Shown here piece after piece: positions 46,395 to 57,216 of a DNA stretch of 64,000 nucleotides (position 1 is the stretch's first letter; every line of letters begins with the position of its first letter). The DNA is from Clytia hemisphaerica (taxonomy: Eukaryota > Cnidaria > Hydrozoa > Leptothecata > Clytiidae): assembly GCA_902728285.1 (NCBI GenBank), contig CACVBU010000702.1, forward strand, positions 941,499 to 1,005,498. The letters run 5' to 3'. Position numbers and translations under genes: made by a program. Below the pieces are notes generated by a model. The model ran no database searches, was not told where the DNA came from, and was given only the letters and a program-made list of their open reading frames with translations.

Positions 46395-46505
46395 AATTAC
46401 CCCTTATCCATTCCCCCTCAATTTGGAATTCCATTTGTACTGTGCTCCTATTTCCCAATCCCTCCTTAAATGTTAGTCTCTGTTTTTCTAAAGTACCCCT
46501 TAGAT
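46395..46505 (-). repeat. Dispersed repeat, copy 2 of 2
   Basis: Reverse complement of the repeat at 12735-12835 (CTCAATTTGGAATTCC, CTGTTTTTCTAAAGTACCCC). Confidence 0.6.
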
Positions 46506-46604
46506 TTTTTACTTTAGAGATTGGGATTTGTCTTCAATATTAGATTGGAGCAGGGAATTTATTACAGACATGGCCCCTGGCGTGCGAATCAGATAGAGGG
46601 GGCT

Positions 46605-46725
46605 GTACCAACGCACTTTGTAATAATGCCATCCTGTGTATTTTTCACCACTTGACGCACTTTGTTATAAAAATCAACCCTTTGTAATATGAAAAGCTGA
46701 CACCCTTTGTAACAAACTCAAAGGG
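46605..46725. repeat. Cluster of CNCTTTGTAA words
   Basis: ACGCACTTTGTAATAA, ACGCACTTTGTTATAA, CAACCCTTTGTAATA and ACACCCTTTGTAACAA within 120 bp, separated by unrelated spacers. The word-iterated style resembles the other elements here; no termini were resolved. Confidence 0.45.
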
Positions 46726-47014
46726 AAATTTCCATTCAAAACAAAACTTAGAGATTTTTCTAAGATTTCAAAACTGTTTAAACAGAAGTTTAGTTAGAAA
46801 AGTTAGATGTTTAGTTAGAAAAATATAGGCGAAGTTGTCTGACGTGCCTGGAAAATCAGTTAGGGAAGACGTTCAAATCTTTTTTTGGGGCAATGGGTTT
46901 TTAATTTTCCTTTTTATAAGCCCCTCCTCACTAACCCGGCAGGATTTTTCAGCCAGTGGGGAGGGGGGGGGTAAAAATAATGGATTGAACTCGATGGGGA
47001 TTGTTATCACCATA

Positions 47015-47293
47015 CACGTTTGTTTTTTTTAAGAAACTAGATTTACCAAACAGCCTCAATGTTTCTTAAAAAATCGGCCTTTTGAGCCTTAAATGTTTCT
47101 TACATGTTTCTAAACTTTTTGACATAATCAGCCTATTTTTCATGCAAAGATTGGAAGGTTCTAAAAAAAACCGAGTACAAAAATGTTATTTTCTCATTCT
47201 CAGCCTCAGCATGTTTCTTAGATGTTTCTTAGTTTTTAGGCATTCTGAGCCTCATGTTTCTTAAAAGAGTATTTCTTAAAAATAAAGAACGTG
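47015..47293 (+). mobile_element. Keyword MITE, word ATGTTTCTTA
   Basis: TA-flanked (47013-47014 and 47294-47295). Left end CACGTTTGTTTTTTTTAAGA, right end TTTCTTAAAAATAAAGAACG then TG. The word ATGTTTCTTA or a close form occurs about seven times, spaced by a fixed skeleton including CCTTTTGAGCCTTAA, TCTCAGCCTCAGC and TCTGAGCCTC. It is homologous in reverse orientation to 57217-57472 and skeleton-homologous to 53324-53557. Confidence 0.75.
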
Positions 47294-47541
47294 TAAATTT
47301 TATGGGTGGGGATTTAAAATCTATTGTTTTCAAGTCAGAAAATTCAGTGGATGTGGGAAAAATAAAATAATATTTTGCATTGAGGATTGGTTTATTCGAT
47401 TATTTTAAGTGGGGACAAAATTTGGAGTATCATTTTCCCATAGTTTTCCCAGTGGGTCTGTGAGAAGGGGGTGTTAGTTTTATGGAATTATTAACAATTT
47501 AGCCCCTTCGTATTTACGTAACTACCTGCCAGTAAGACTTA

Positions 47542-48066
47542 CAGCACCGAGTGGCCATAGAACAAGAAATCCTATTTATCTACGACTTCCCCGTCATATA
47601 CGTAGCCTTGGAAAGAGTTGTACTTGACAAAAGTCTTCTTGGTGCATTCGATTATCTTACCTCGTTTAATCACACCGGCACGTTGGATGTTTACCATTCC
47701 CTCTACAACAAGTTCTGCCCGAAACGTTTACATTTTTCGTACTCTGGAATGATAGCCCGTTCACAACTTGCCGTTCTCGACCACAATTCAGGAGTTTGTG
47801 CAGTTCAAAGCAAGACCAAAGCGGGAGATAAAAGGACTAAACTGCAGTTTTCGAAAGTCACTCAATCTTGGGTAGTGAAAAATATCAAAGAACCAAAACA
47901 AAAAGACTACATCGAACATATACTATTCGAAATTTTCGAGACAGTCTCTTCTAATGAGACTTATGAATCTCCAAAATCGGAAAATGTGCCCTCTAATATC
48001 GCACCTACCGAAAAGCCATCTAAGGAAGAATGCATCAAAAACAAGAAAACGAGATCTATCATTTAG
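47542..48066 (+). pseudogene. C-terminal segment of a DDE-transposase-like (THAP/P2X7C-associated) protein
   Basis: Reading frame of 171 or more codons. HTGTLDVYHSLYNKFCPKRL, HFSYSGMIARSQLAVLDHN and FSKVTQSWVV are the closing signature of a large transposase-like family found in fish and cnidarian genomes, in which this block follows the catalytic core. There is no upstream transposase core within the window: an in-frame stop lies at 47533, and the only plausible 5' boundary is a splice acceptor-like TTACAG at 47539-47544. It may be the last exon of a host-derived gene or a 5'-truncated relic. The C-terminal tail is Lys/Glu/Ser-rich. The family name is from memory of the motif and was not searched. 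Confidence 0.6.
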
Positions 48067-48092
48067 TGAATTTTTAGTATATATTTTCTTTT

Positions 48093-48441
48093 TCATTCTT
48101 CGTGGACTATTTCCATTTCAACATTATGTTGAGATCTTTCTTTGTCTTCTAAATATTCTGAAAATGGTACTACATACTTGCTGTCCTCTGAGGGATACTT
48201 CTCCCGAATTTTCCAGACACCGCACGATGAGATTACTTTGCGAACACATTTCCCAACGTGGTTATCCGTGGTTAGGAACCCAAAATGTACATTGTTTATA
48301 GCCCGCATATCTGAAACTTCTGTTACCAACTTTTATTTGGTCTCCTCTCAACCTATTGAGTGTCGATAATGCAGTCATCAAAACAGGCTTTTCCAAACAA
48401 ACCATCTTGTAGCCTTCTGATTCCAGTGATGCATTTCTGAC
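48093..48441 (-). pseudogene. P2X7-C-terminal-domain (ballast-like) protein fragment with frameshift
   Basis: Starting after an acceptor-like CGTTTTAG, the minus strand reads NASLESEGYKMVCLEKPVL and RSFRYAGYKQCTFWV. After a single-frame slip near 48270 it continues HVGKCVRKVISSCGVWKIRE and KYPSED. This follows the P2X7 cytoplasmic C-domain (L..HVL...L, RLRHCAYRCYATW, ILPSCCRWRIRKEFP), a zinc-binding fold found alone or fused in many fish and cnidarian proteins. The end is 26 bp from the end of the convergent transposase-like frame. The slip makes it a probable pseudogene unless it is a sequencing error. Earlier cysteine ligands expected upstream were not identified. Confidence 0.6.
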
Positions 48442-49181
48442 CTAAAACGAGAAATGATTTATCGTTTTTTAAATGTTTAAAGTCTCACCCTCAGAGATCT
48501 TTCTACAGATTTTTCTATATTATCGCCATATGTATCCTTATAGAAAATTTATTGATTGTTTTTACTCATATTACCATCTTATCTTCTTATATTATAGCCA
48601 TTTTTACGATTTTTTTGTTTATCATAGTCATACCATGTATCTTTAGCTGTGGAAAGATGTATAGTATAACTATAGAACTGTAGACATAAATTCTAATCTC
48701 AATCTTAAAAAAAACAACCTTACCTTTGCTACCCTTGTTTGTTTTATCTTGAAACACGTTTTCTAAAACTAGAGAAAATACATAGAACATTTGATCATCA
48801 ATATTTTAAAATGAAGCAATTGAAATAATTGTATGTTTTAACACCGAAAAAAGCTTTTATATTTGCCGTCTAAGGTTAAAGATTTGCTATATTTTCAGTA
48901 GTAAAAGAAAGGACCATAAAGAGAGAACAGAATTTTACTTGTTTTGACTAGTAGTGGTAAATTTTGACAAAAATCGATCATTAGCTTAGATGAAATACGT
49001 TTTTCGTGTGTAGTTGGTAAGTCTCTTGCTTTACGTTTATGTATACCTATAAATCAAAATTGCAAAAAGTTACTGATCCATCTATCTCACGAATGTCAAG
49101 CGAAACGACTTCCTTTTTTGTTGGTATGAATTTGAGGGTGAACGCACAAAAGTGTATAAAATTGAGTAGTAGAATAGAACG

Positions 49182-49547
49182 TTAAAAACAAAGATGAAAA
49201 AGTAAAACAACCCTACCCTTGCTTAACGGATTCTGCACTCTAGATTTAGACGTAGACGTAGACGTAGACGCAGAGGAGGACGTAGATGAGGAAGTGGAAG
49301 TGAAAGGCGAAGATAGCATGTTCTCTAAAACTAAAGAATATGATATTTGATGTTTAAAAACCTTACATTGCTTATTGAAGCAATTAAAACAAGACGACTC
49401 AGAGTCGAAAATTTCGCAAAGTATTTGATTATAGTGGGGGCCACTATGTCGCGAAAAAGCTTCTCGTGTGCAGCAGCTTGTGCAAAGGGATTTTATGATT
49501 GAATATTGTTCCTTGAATGTAGAAGAGGTGGGGCCGGGTGGGACCAC
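49182..49547 (-). CDS. Hypothetical frame with Cys-rich start and Ser/Thr repeat
   Basis: 121 codons: a Cys-rich first half (CTSCC, CFNCFNKQC), then STSSSTSSSASTSTSTS encoded by a degenerate GACGTA/GAGGAA minisatellite at 49250-49305. The block VLENM...LSKGRV and its flanks resemble VLENV...GSKGKV at 48720-48770, suggesting duplicated small exons. It may be an upstream part of the P2X7-C-type gene on the same strand; the frames do not join simply. Confidence 0.25.
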   Translation of the reverse strand: MVPPGPTSSTFKEQYSIIKSLCTSCCTREAFSRHSGPHYNQILCEIFDSESSCFNCFNKQCKVFKHQISYSLVLENMLSSPFTSTSSSTSSSASTSTSTSKSRVQNPLSKGRVVLLFHLCF

Positions 49548-50836
49548 CCGCTGCCATGGAAACTGACGTCATTGGTTACTATGGCAACCAAAGTAAAAAG
49601 TCGTCAAAATTGAAAACATTTTTGTTCCATTCGAAAGAGCATTAAAAACTTATGAAGAAAAAGATCACAACCTATATCTGAAAATGAATATATCATGAGA
49701 TATTAATAAGGAAATAAGGCAAAATGACGTCATGAAATGATGACGTCATCGAAAAATAAAGATTTGTCAAAATTCAAAAAAATTTTAGTTTTTTTTGGAA
49801 AGAATACCTTCCAGTGGTGAACATAAAATATTATTACGAAAAAGTCAGAAAATCCTTTTTAAGAAGTGTATCAGCCAAAATTGATATTTTTAAATTTTGC
49901 CTGTAATAATGTGCTGGCTTGGCGTACTCCCAAGATCCTCCCTTCGACAGGCAAAAATTGAAAATATCAACAAGCTGCTGCACACGGGAAGACATAGTGC
50001 CAATGGCCTCTACTATTATTCATAAACGAAATAATCATATTAAACGACTGGGGAATACAAGGGTTGAAGAATGTCAATCGGACCTCTAACAGAGAATAAA
50101 GTTACCCTTACAGAGACAAGGCGAAAAAGTGACTCTTATAGTGACTCTCATTTTCAAAAAATGTTCTAACCTTCTAGAGATTTTTTTGACTTTTCAAATT
50201 CGTACCTTAAATAATTCCCAGACTTAGGAAGGTTAAAAACAGAACCTTAGCATCAGCATATACCTGGTATATACCTATTTATGCCCAAGTACACCCCACA
50301 CCTTCACCATTAAAAGAATGCAATAAATAGAACGGGGCTAGAGCTGTATTGTCACCCAAATGTGAACTGTCCCAGTGTGGCCAAGTTACATTTCAATATC
50401 ATACCAATATCTTTGACTATTTGCACCGGAGGAAGCCTAAAGCTTCTGAGGATGGCATTCATAGCTTCACGCATAAGGAAGTTGGACAAACATCTCATAA
50501 TTTTGCGCGCGTTTTTCAGTATTTTAGTTCCGCTTAACGGTAGCATTCTTATCTTACGGTCTCTCTATTGTTTTATCATTATCAAAAGAAGACTTTTCCG
50601 GAGTTATTTTGATCTGATTACTCATTTTGAAATGTCAGTTTGTCTTTTTCTTATCCCTGGAGAGTTAAATGAATCTAAGGAAATTCCCTTTTCTGGGAAA
50701 TTCCCTTTTTATACCACAAGTAGTTATTAAGCGCTCTTCTAAAAATATTACTCTACTCAAAGTATTCGAACAGTTATGTTGCTAAACGTGTACATTAGTA
50801 AAATAACATATGAAGAGCAGTATCTTCAGATATATA
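49548..50836. other. Intergenic with TGACGTCA cluster, no gene recognised
   Basis: ACTGACGTCATTGG, AATGACGTCATG and GATGACGTCATCG lie at 49561-49752, as in the 18.9-19.1 kb region. The overlapping opposite-strand frames at 50349-50730 show no family signature. Confidence 0.4.
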
Positions 50837-51040
50837 CGCTTTTTATAGGAAAAACCAGTAAGTCATATGATTCTGGCTGGGCTGCTCTTAAATTTATATG
50901 AGTTTTTCATTAATTAAAATGGAAACATGTACTTCTCAGTAATTTCTGAAATCTGAGGTTCAGATTGTTCTTAATTTGTTCTTAGGTTTTGGCCAAATCT
51001 AAGCCTCGTATTCTTATGAAATTGTTCTTATAAAAACGTG
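50837..51040 (+). mobile_element. Partial keyword MITE, word TTGTTCTTA
   Basis: The right half reads TTGTTCTTA, TTTGTTCTTA, GTATTCTTA, TTGTTCTTATAAAAACGTG with spacers CTGAGGTTCAGA and AAGCCTCG. This is the same order as the right halves of the 47- and 53-kb elements. The left end (TACGCTTTTTATAGG) is degenerate, and the expected right-flanking TA is absent. Confidence 0.5.
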
Positions 51041-51644
51041 CAAGACAAGGCACGGATGTCACTCTAAGTAGACTGTAAATCACTCCCTTGACACATTTGT
51101 TAGCATTTGAAAGAATTTTGTCTCAGATGAGAGGTCACTCTTAATAAAAATTACTGTAGGGCTAAGATCATTCCTTTTGAACGCAAATTCAACTCTATGT
51201 GTTCGTTTTGCTGCGGTGGCACCTTAATGAAAGTTATGACTAGTTACAAAAATATTAAAATGTTTACACCTTGTAGATAAATCAAAAATAACTGTTTCAA
51301 GGCTCGAAAAGCACAAATTTGGAAAATTACATGAATATTTTAAATTTGATGGAAATTTTTGATATAGACTTCAACAACAGTCTTGCAGTTTTCCCTCGCA
51401 TCTATTTGGGTTGACCGGGTGAAGGCCCGTACACTTTCCAAGTGAACCGCTGTGAGTGGGAATCCTAAACTTTGACGCCTGCTTAGCAATCGGTTGGCAA
51501 ATGATATCATACTTCAGGATGCATCGTCTCTTATTTTCCCCCTATTTTCTACTTTCCTATCTTCTATCCTGATTTTCTATCTTTCTCAAGTGTTTCTAAA
51601 CTGTTTTCTAAGTATTTTTCTGAAATTTGCCCGTACCGGTGAAA

Positions 51645-51730
51645 CAGGTCTCCCACCCCGGCTCGAACCACCAAATGCAAGCAACCTTGGGTTTGCAATC
51701 CCAATGCTTAACCGCTTGCGCCAACCAGAC
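51645..51730 (-). other. tRNA-like sequence (SINE head?)
   Basis: On the minus strand, TGGCGCAAGCGGTTAAGC (A box) and GGTGGTTCGAGCC (B box) are correctly spaced. Acceptor and T stems do not pair fully, so it is not a functional tRNA. It is followed at 51841-51865 by telomere-type repeats, probably in the same repeat unit. Confidence 0.5.
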
Positions 51731-51840
51731 ACGGCAGAAAGCTGTCATTCACAAATACTTATAGCGTGTAATTTACATACCATAACTAAGAAAGCTCTCA
51801 ACCCTACCGGCCTTCGGCCTTATATTGTGACTCTCGAGCT

Positions 51841-51865
51841 CCAACCCTAACCCTAACCCTAACTG
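51841..51865. repeat. Interstitial telomeric repeat (CCCTAA)3
   Basis: CCAACCCTAACCCTAACCCT then AACTGATAATA. The flanks match the degenerate copy at 21354, so it moves as part of a dispersed repeat. Confidence 0.7.
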
Positions 51866-51941
51866 ATAATAACCAAACCCCCGTCTAGGTCCGCGGATTG
51901 GAAAATTTCACTTGCATCCTGGAGTGTGATATCGTTTGCCA

Positions 51942-52255
51942 ACCGTAGCAATCAAGGTAACTTTTCCCAATCGAGGACTAATTGATAAATAATCGATGGA
52001 TTGGATGATATCGTTAGATTTCAATAATTGATACATGATAGACAGAATCGATAATCAATATATTTCACGGGAAGCTCGATTGGCTATCAATTGTATTTGT
52101 GATTCATTTTCCATCGATTTATTCTTAAGATGTTCGATTGATCACAATTGACAGCCAATTGAGTCCAATCGATTAAAAAACTAATCTATTATCAGTTAGA
52201 ATAGTCTTGATTATTGAAATCAATCTAAATCCAATCAATCGGTTGGTTACCAATT
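51942..52255. mobile_element. Element with dense ATCGAT/AATCGA/CAATTG words
   Basis: CAATCAAGGTAAC at the left and GGTTACCAATTG at the right are inverted. Between them AATCGA, ATTGAT, ATCAAT or CAATTG variants occur more than twenty times in about 300 bp, in both orientations. No coding potential. Confidence 0.6.
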
Positions 52256-53323
52256 GTGAGGCTGGAACTTCGATTTTTGAGGATTACGATTTTACCAGTT
52301 TTTTAGCGATTTTTGCCTCGCTAGACCAAATCTTGCAACCTCTTTACCTTAAGGAAGATCGAAATTAGAGTTTTTCAGCGTTCCGAAAAAAACCCATAGC
52401 AGAAATTTTTTCATCTTCACAGGATCGATTCTCAACAACAAAATACATCTTTTGGTCTTTGGGTTTGTTTCTGACGTTTTTTATTCAAAGAATATCGATC
52501 ACTTTCCTTTTCCCCTTGAGCGCACGAGAAAAAAATGACTAGCTCGTTTTCGTGCGGGCGAATAAAGATGAGGCGGCAATCTTGCACTGAGGGTGCTACT
52601 TAGTTTCCGCCCTATTTTGCGCCCACGATAGAATGGTTCAAACATGGGGTAGTCTAAATGATAAACTATGTCGTTCTGTAAGTTTTTATTTTCTGAGAGA
52701 TACAAATAGTATATTTGAATATTATTAACTTATTTATTAAAGTATTTTTGAGCGCAAATTTAAATATACGGTTAAATAAAAAACGAATGATAACAGTTCT
52801 GTTTATTCCTCAAACCCCCGGGAAAAGTTTTTTGCTGACTTAACTATTTTACAAATCTCGGAAAAGAACTCCCATAGGAATTCTGATACCTAACCCGATT
52901 GGTTAATTTAGCTGTTTAGGAACGGCTTCAAGAAAGTCATAATGGCAGATAATTTTAAAAGTTTCTGAGGGAATGTGTGTAATTTATCAATGTTGATGGC
53001 TTGTTGATTCTTTAAAGAAATCAACATGAAAGGGGTTGCGGAACGAGCGTTCCGTTTTCGCAAAGCGAAGTTTTGTGACTCAGGAAATTCAGCGCTCGCT
53101 GCGCTCGCTGCTAAAAGCGATAAAAAAACATACTTTTGATTGCCTGGCTAAGGTTATTGACAAATCTTCCAAAATGTAAAAATACTTTCGATTTACATAA
53201 GAAAAGGAATGAGAAAATTGCCAAAGATTACCTAACGGATTCGATCCACACCAAAAACGTGTAGTTTGTAAAACGCAAGAATTCCTTCACAACTCGAAGA
53301 CGCAGAAAGTAAAAATTCTAATA

Positions 53324-53557
53324 CACTAATTTTTTTTATAAGCATACGATAAATTTCGGCTGAAGCTTACTATGCCTAAAGCTCAATTTTGAGCCTCGAG
53401 TTATGCTTAACGCTATGCTAGGTAAGAAATTTATGAAAATTATGGTTCTAAAAATTTCTTTGGCTCAGCCTCAATGTATGCTTAGTATATGCTTAATTTT
53501 TCTGGAAATTTGAGCTTCAGTATGCTTATAAACGTTATGCTTATAAAAAAATGAGTG
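53324..53557 (+). mobile_element. Keyword MITE, word TATGCTTA
   Basis: TA-flanked (53322-53323 and 53558-53559). Left CACTAATTTTTTTTATAAGC, right GCTTATAAAAAAATGAGTG. TATGCTTA occurs about six times plus inverted TAAGCATA at the left end. The skeleton segments TTTTGAGCCTCGAG, GGTTCTAAAAA, CTCAGCCTCA and TTTGAGCTTCAG correspond in order to those of the 47-kb element. Confidence 0.75.
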
Positions 53558-53729
53558 TACTAAGGTATCGAGCACTTCACTAAAAAGCGGGATTTTTATC
53601 TCGCACCGTGGGTGATGTTTAGTATAGGTTAATAGAAATAGGGTAGCTTTTCTTCAAATCGATTTTGCAAAAAGAAGTCCTCAAATTCGACAACGTAACA
53701 AATTGGACCATTTAAAAAATACGCTATAC

Positions 53730-53777
53730 CCAATGAAGTATAAGCCTAATTCTATCCCTCCGGGCTTATACTTCATT
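53730..53777. repeat. Short hairpin AATGAAGTATAAGCC / GGCTTATACTTCATT
   Basis: A perfect 15-bp stem with a short loop. Likely a small MITE remnant. Confidence 0.5.
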
Positions 53778-54659
53778 AGTTATACCCCTTATGTTAAGCT
53801 TGACAGAGTTTTAAACGGCTAGGTCTTAGCAATGGGCATGAGATGTATTGAATTATTCTTGATATCAAAATTTTCTGTTATGATATTGTTTACATTTTTT
53901 AATAGAATATTATCTAGTATGATAATTTAAAAAACTACAAATTTCTTTTTTTACTGTGCATAATAAATATAATAAAATATATAATAAATAATATATAATA
54001 AAAGATAAAATCAACAATCTACCTTTACTCTCGGAATTTTTCACTCGATAGTAGTTGTATAAAACACAACTCATTTTACTAAATATCGATATCATAGATA
54101 TCACACAAAATAGGTCCCTCACAATTCCTGTTGAAAAGTTGAAAGTTTGTAGATGAATCTAATTCAGGACACAAGAGATTTAGGTTGCTGGGCTTAAGTC
54201 TGAGCCCTGAAAGAATTTGCAATGTTTAAACTATTTATCAATCCAGAACCAATTAAGACAATCATGGATTGTGAGGAAAGAACTTGACAACTTTAAAATC
54301 TAGTATCAAACAAACGAATTAGTTGTGTTCGAACGTTGCCCACAAACTACTAATCAGAACAGATCAGAAAGCAAAGCAATAAATCTATTGCAGAGCGAGT
54401 ATGAGAAATAATCTTAACGAATGAATAAACCAGCTGGAAGTTTAGCTCTTCTAAGTGATTACACATGCACTTTCTTGCTTAAACAACCAAGCCCATCCCC
54501 CGCCCACTCATCCTCAACTAAAAAGTTCAAAATTGGAGCTAAAGGAGATAAACATTTAGAAGTCAATATTTCCAAGTTCTTATAAATTTATTTATTTCTA
54601 AACTTGCCAATAGCGAAGCAATGATGCGCCGTTGATTTGATTGTCCGGATAAAATTTCG

Positions 54660-54998
54660 TTAATGGGATAAACTTTTGCGAGGATTTAATTTCACGATTG
54701 GGCCTACCCGCGAAATTTAAAAATTTTGCAGGGACTTACTTTCGCGGGTGGCAATATTTTCACGATTTTGTGACTTAACTGTCAAATCGTGCATTTTTGT
54801 TGTTGAAATACACATTATTACCACTTCTTTGATGCCAGTAAACATTCAAAAAGTATTTGTTTGACAAATTTTGAGTTTTGTTTAGAAATATTTCGCGGAT
54901 GAGGCCTTTCCAAATTTCCATTGAGACTTAATTTCGCGGATGACACCCAAATCCACGAAATCAGCAAAATTTAATCCCCGCAAAAGTTTATTCCATTA
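54660..54998. mobile_element. MITE with TTTCGCG words
   Basis: TTAATGGGATAAACTTTTGC at the left and GCAAAAGTTTATTCCATTAA at the right are inverted. CCGCGAAATTT, TTTCGCGGGTGG, ATTTCGCGGATG and CACGAAAT recur inside. A related element lies at 59541-59789. Confidence 0.75.
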
Positions 54999-55084
54999 AG
55001 CCACGGGTTTTTAGCTAAGCATTATTTCTGCTGGGATAATACTTGGAGAAGAGTAGGATAAACCAAATAAAATGGTTCAATAGT

Positions 55085-56070
55085 GTGTATGTAATAAATA
55101 TTGTTATATTTGGAAAAAACCTGTTTCGCGTTTGAAAAATGTTCAAAAGGAACGGTCGCCCCAGCCAATGAAATTACGACAAAGTCCAAAAACGATCATT
55201 TTCAGCCATAACACTGTGAAAATTTCTCCGATCTTGTTCAAATTTACGCAGGAATTGTGATTTAGTATCCTTTACTGAATTCTCATAGTGATATGTTTGT
55301 AAAAAATCTGTGTCGGGTTTGAAAAATCAAAAGGAATGGTCGCCAGCCGCGACGAAATTACGACAAAGTCCAAAACGATCATTTTCAGCCATAATACTGT
55401 GAAAATTTCTCCGATCTTGTTCAAATTTACACAGGAATTGTGTTTTAGTATCCTTTACTGAATTCTCATAGTGATATGTTTGTAAAAAATCTCTGTCGGG
55501 CTTAAAAAATCAAAAGGAATGGTCGCCAGCCGCGACGAAATTACGACAAAGTCCAAAACGATCATTTTCAGTCATAATACTGTGAAAATTTCTCCGATCT
55601 TGTTCAAATTTACACAGGAATTGTGTTTTAGTATCCTTTACTGAATTCTCATAGTGATATGTTTGTAAAAAATCTGTGTCGGGTTTGAAAAATCAAAAGG
55701 AATGGTCGCCAAAAATGATTATTTTCAGCCATAACACTGTCTGACTGTGAAAATTTCTCCAATCTTGTTAAAATTTACACAGGAACTGTGTTTCAGTATC
55801 CTATATTGAATTCTCATAGTGATATGTTTGTAAAAAATCTGTGTCGGGTTTGAAAAGTGAAAAGGAACGGTCGCCAGCCGATGATGAATACAACAATAAC
55901 AAAGTCCAAAACAGGATCAATTTCAGCCATGCATAACACCACAAAAAATACTGTGTATCAATGGCTGTGTGTTTGAAAGTTTCATTGTCAAGTTTGAAAA
56001 TCCAACAGGGACAACCACCAATTATATCATCATGAAAAATGACCAAAAGTCCAAAATAGATCATTTTTAC
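55085..56070. repeat. Tandem satellite, unit about 183 bp, 5-6 copies
   Basis: GTGATATGTTTGTAAAAAAT starts units at 55288, 55471, 55654 and 55819 (spacing 183, 183, 165). A diverged unit precedes them (from about 55085) and another follows (to about 56070). The inner units are nearly identical and contain GGAATGGTCGCCAGCCGCG; the fourth has an 18-bp deletion. No coding signal. Confidence 0.85.
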
Positions 56071-56079
56071 AGCATAAAA

Positions 56080-57216
56080 TCATGAGTCGATAAGAAAATA
56101 ACTACTACTACTACGATTTGGTTGATACTTTCAGCTTTTGGCTATCGTTTAGTAGCAAAAGAGATCTTTTTGGCTTTCGTTTAGCAAAGGAGATATTTCA
56201 CGTGGTAACCTGATTGACTTTTTGATTTTTCAAGCATATACAACAAAATTCCCACATCTCGCATGCGCAGATCTAGAGAAAGGATGCTCCACTCGCTTCG
56301 CGCGCTTCGCGCGCTCAACGCTCGTTCCGCAAAAAGATAACAGGTATAGCTTTTTCTAATCCTGGAATATCGAGGTTCCAGCTACACTGTTAGTCATCGA
56401 TTGATATTGAGTCTGTAAAATGACAATTAACACATCGCACCTACCTACTCTAGCTAGCAAAAGGTAACTTCTCTATCACTTATAGATTGACACCCCCTGC
56501 TATAAATTCTTCTGTGAAATACTTAATAAATGATAATACTTAGTAAATGATAATCTGTCTTACAACACAAGTTAATCAAATACCAATAAATAATTCTACT
56601 TGTAAAAATAAAGATCATACCTGTCTGTGTTGTCTGGTCTGTATTATTATTGTTGTTATGTGTAGTGATGTTCAAGAGCAACTCTAATTGTAAGATTCCT
56701 ATCACTTTATTGGTGCATTACTAACTACACAAGTATAAAATACTATGCTATTGTAAAGAAATATAAACCTCTTTAAGTACTCTAAAAACATCAAAAACAT
56801 GATAAAAATACAAAAATCCAGAGCAAGTCTGACAGCATGATCGAACCCGCCATTTTAAAAAAACTAGCAATGTTTACGAATGCTTGGTTCCACCTACCTA
56901 AGCACTTGCGGACTGGAATCATTAAATTTTATTTTAGCGAGTGAGTTCATAATTTAGAATCTTCGAGAATGTTCTAGAAGTTTCAACTACTTTCGTTTTC
57001 TAATTTTTTTTCCGCACCGCCGCCGCGAAAGACGATCATAATACTTTCGCTATGCGAAATTAACAAGACGACGGATAGTCGAAAATTTCGTCTTTTGTAC
57101 GATTATTAAATAAATCAAATCAAGAATCAAAAGCCCGAGGTACAAGTCAGAATCGAATAGACGAAAAAATTACCCTTAGAGAGACATATCTGGTAAAGTT
57201 CAAAGAGAGCAAAATA
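56080..57216. other. Intergenic, no gene recognised
   Basis: A short GC-rich island lies at 56285-56335 (CGCTTCGCGCGCTTCGCGCG, GAACGAGCG in reverse), similar to 53040-53115 (GAACGAGCGTTCC, GCTCGCTGCGCTCGCTGC). The rest is A/T-rich without features. Confidence 0.4.

Noticed and set aside
49250..49305. Microsatellite-only origin of the 49.2-49.5 kb frame
   Set aside because: The Ser/Thr stretch is repeat-derived, but the Cys-rich half is not, so the frame was kept at low confidence and not dismissed.
51645..51730. Functional tRNA gene on the minus strand
   Set aside because: Acceptor and T stems are mispaired and the anticodon loop would have eight bases; treated as tRNA-derived repeat.
55085..56070. 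CRISPR-like array
   Set aside because: Units are about 183 bp, contiguous and without unique spacers, in a eukaryotic genome; this is a satellite.
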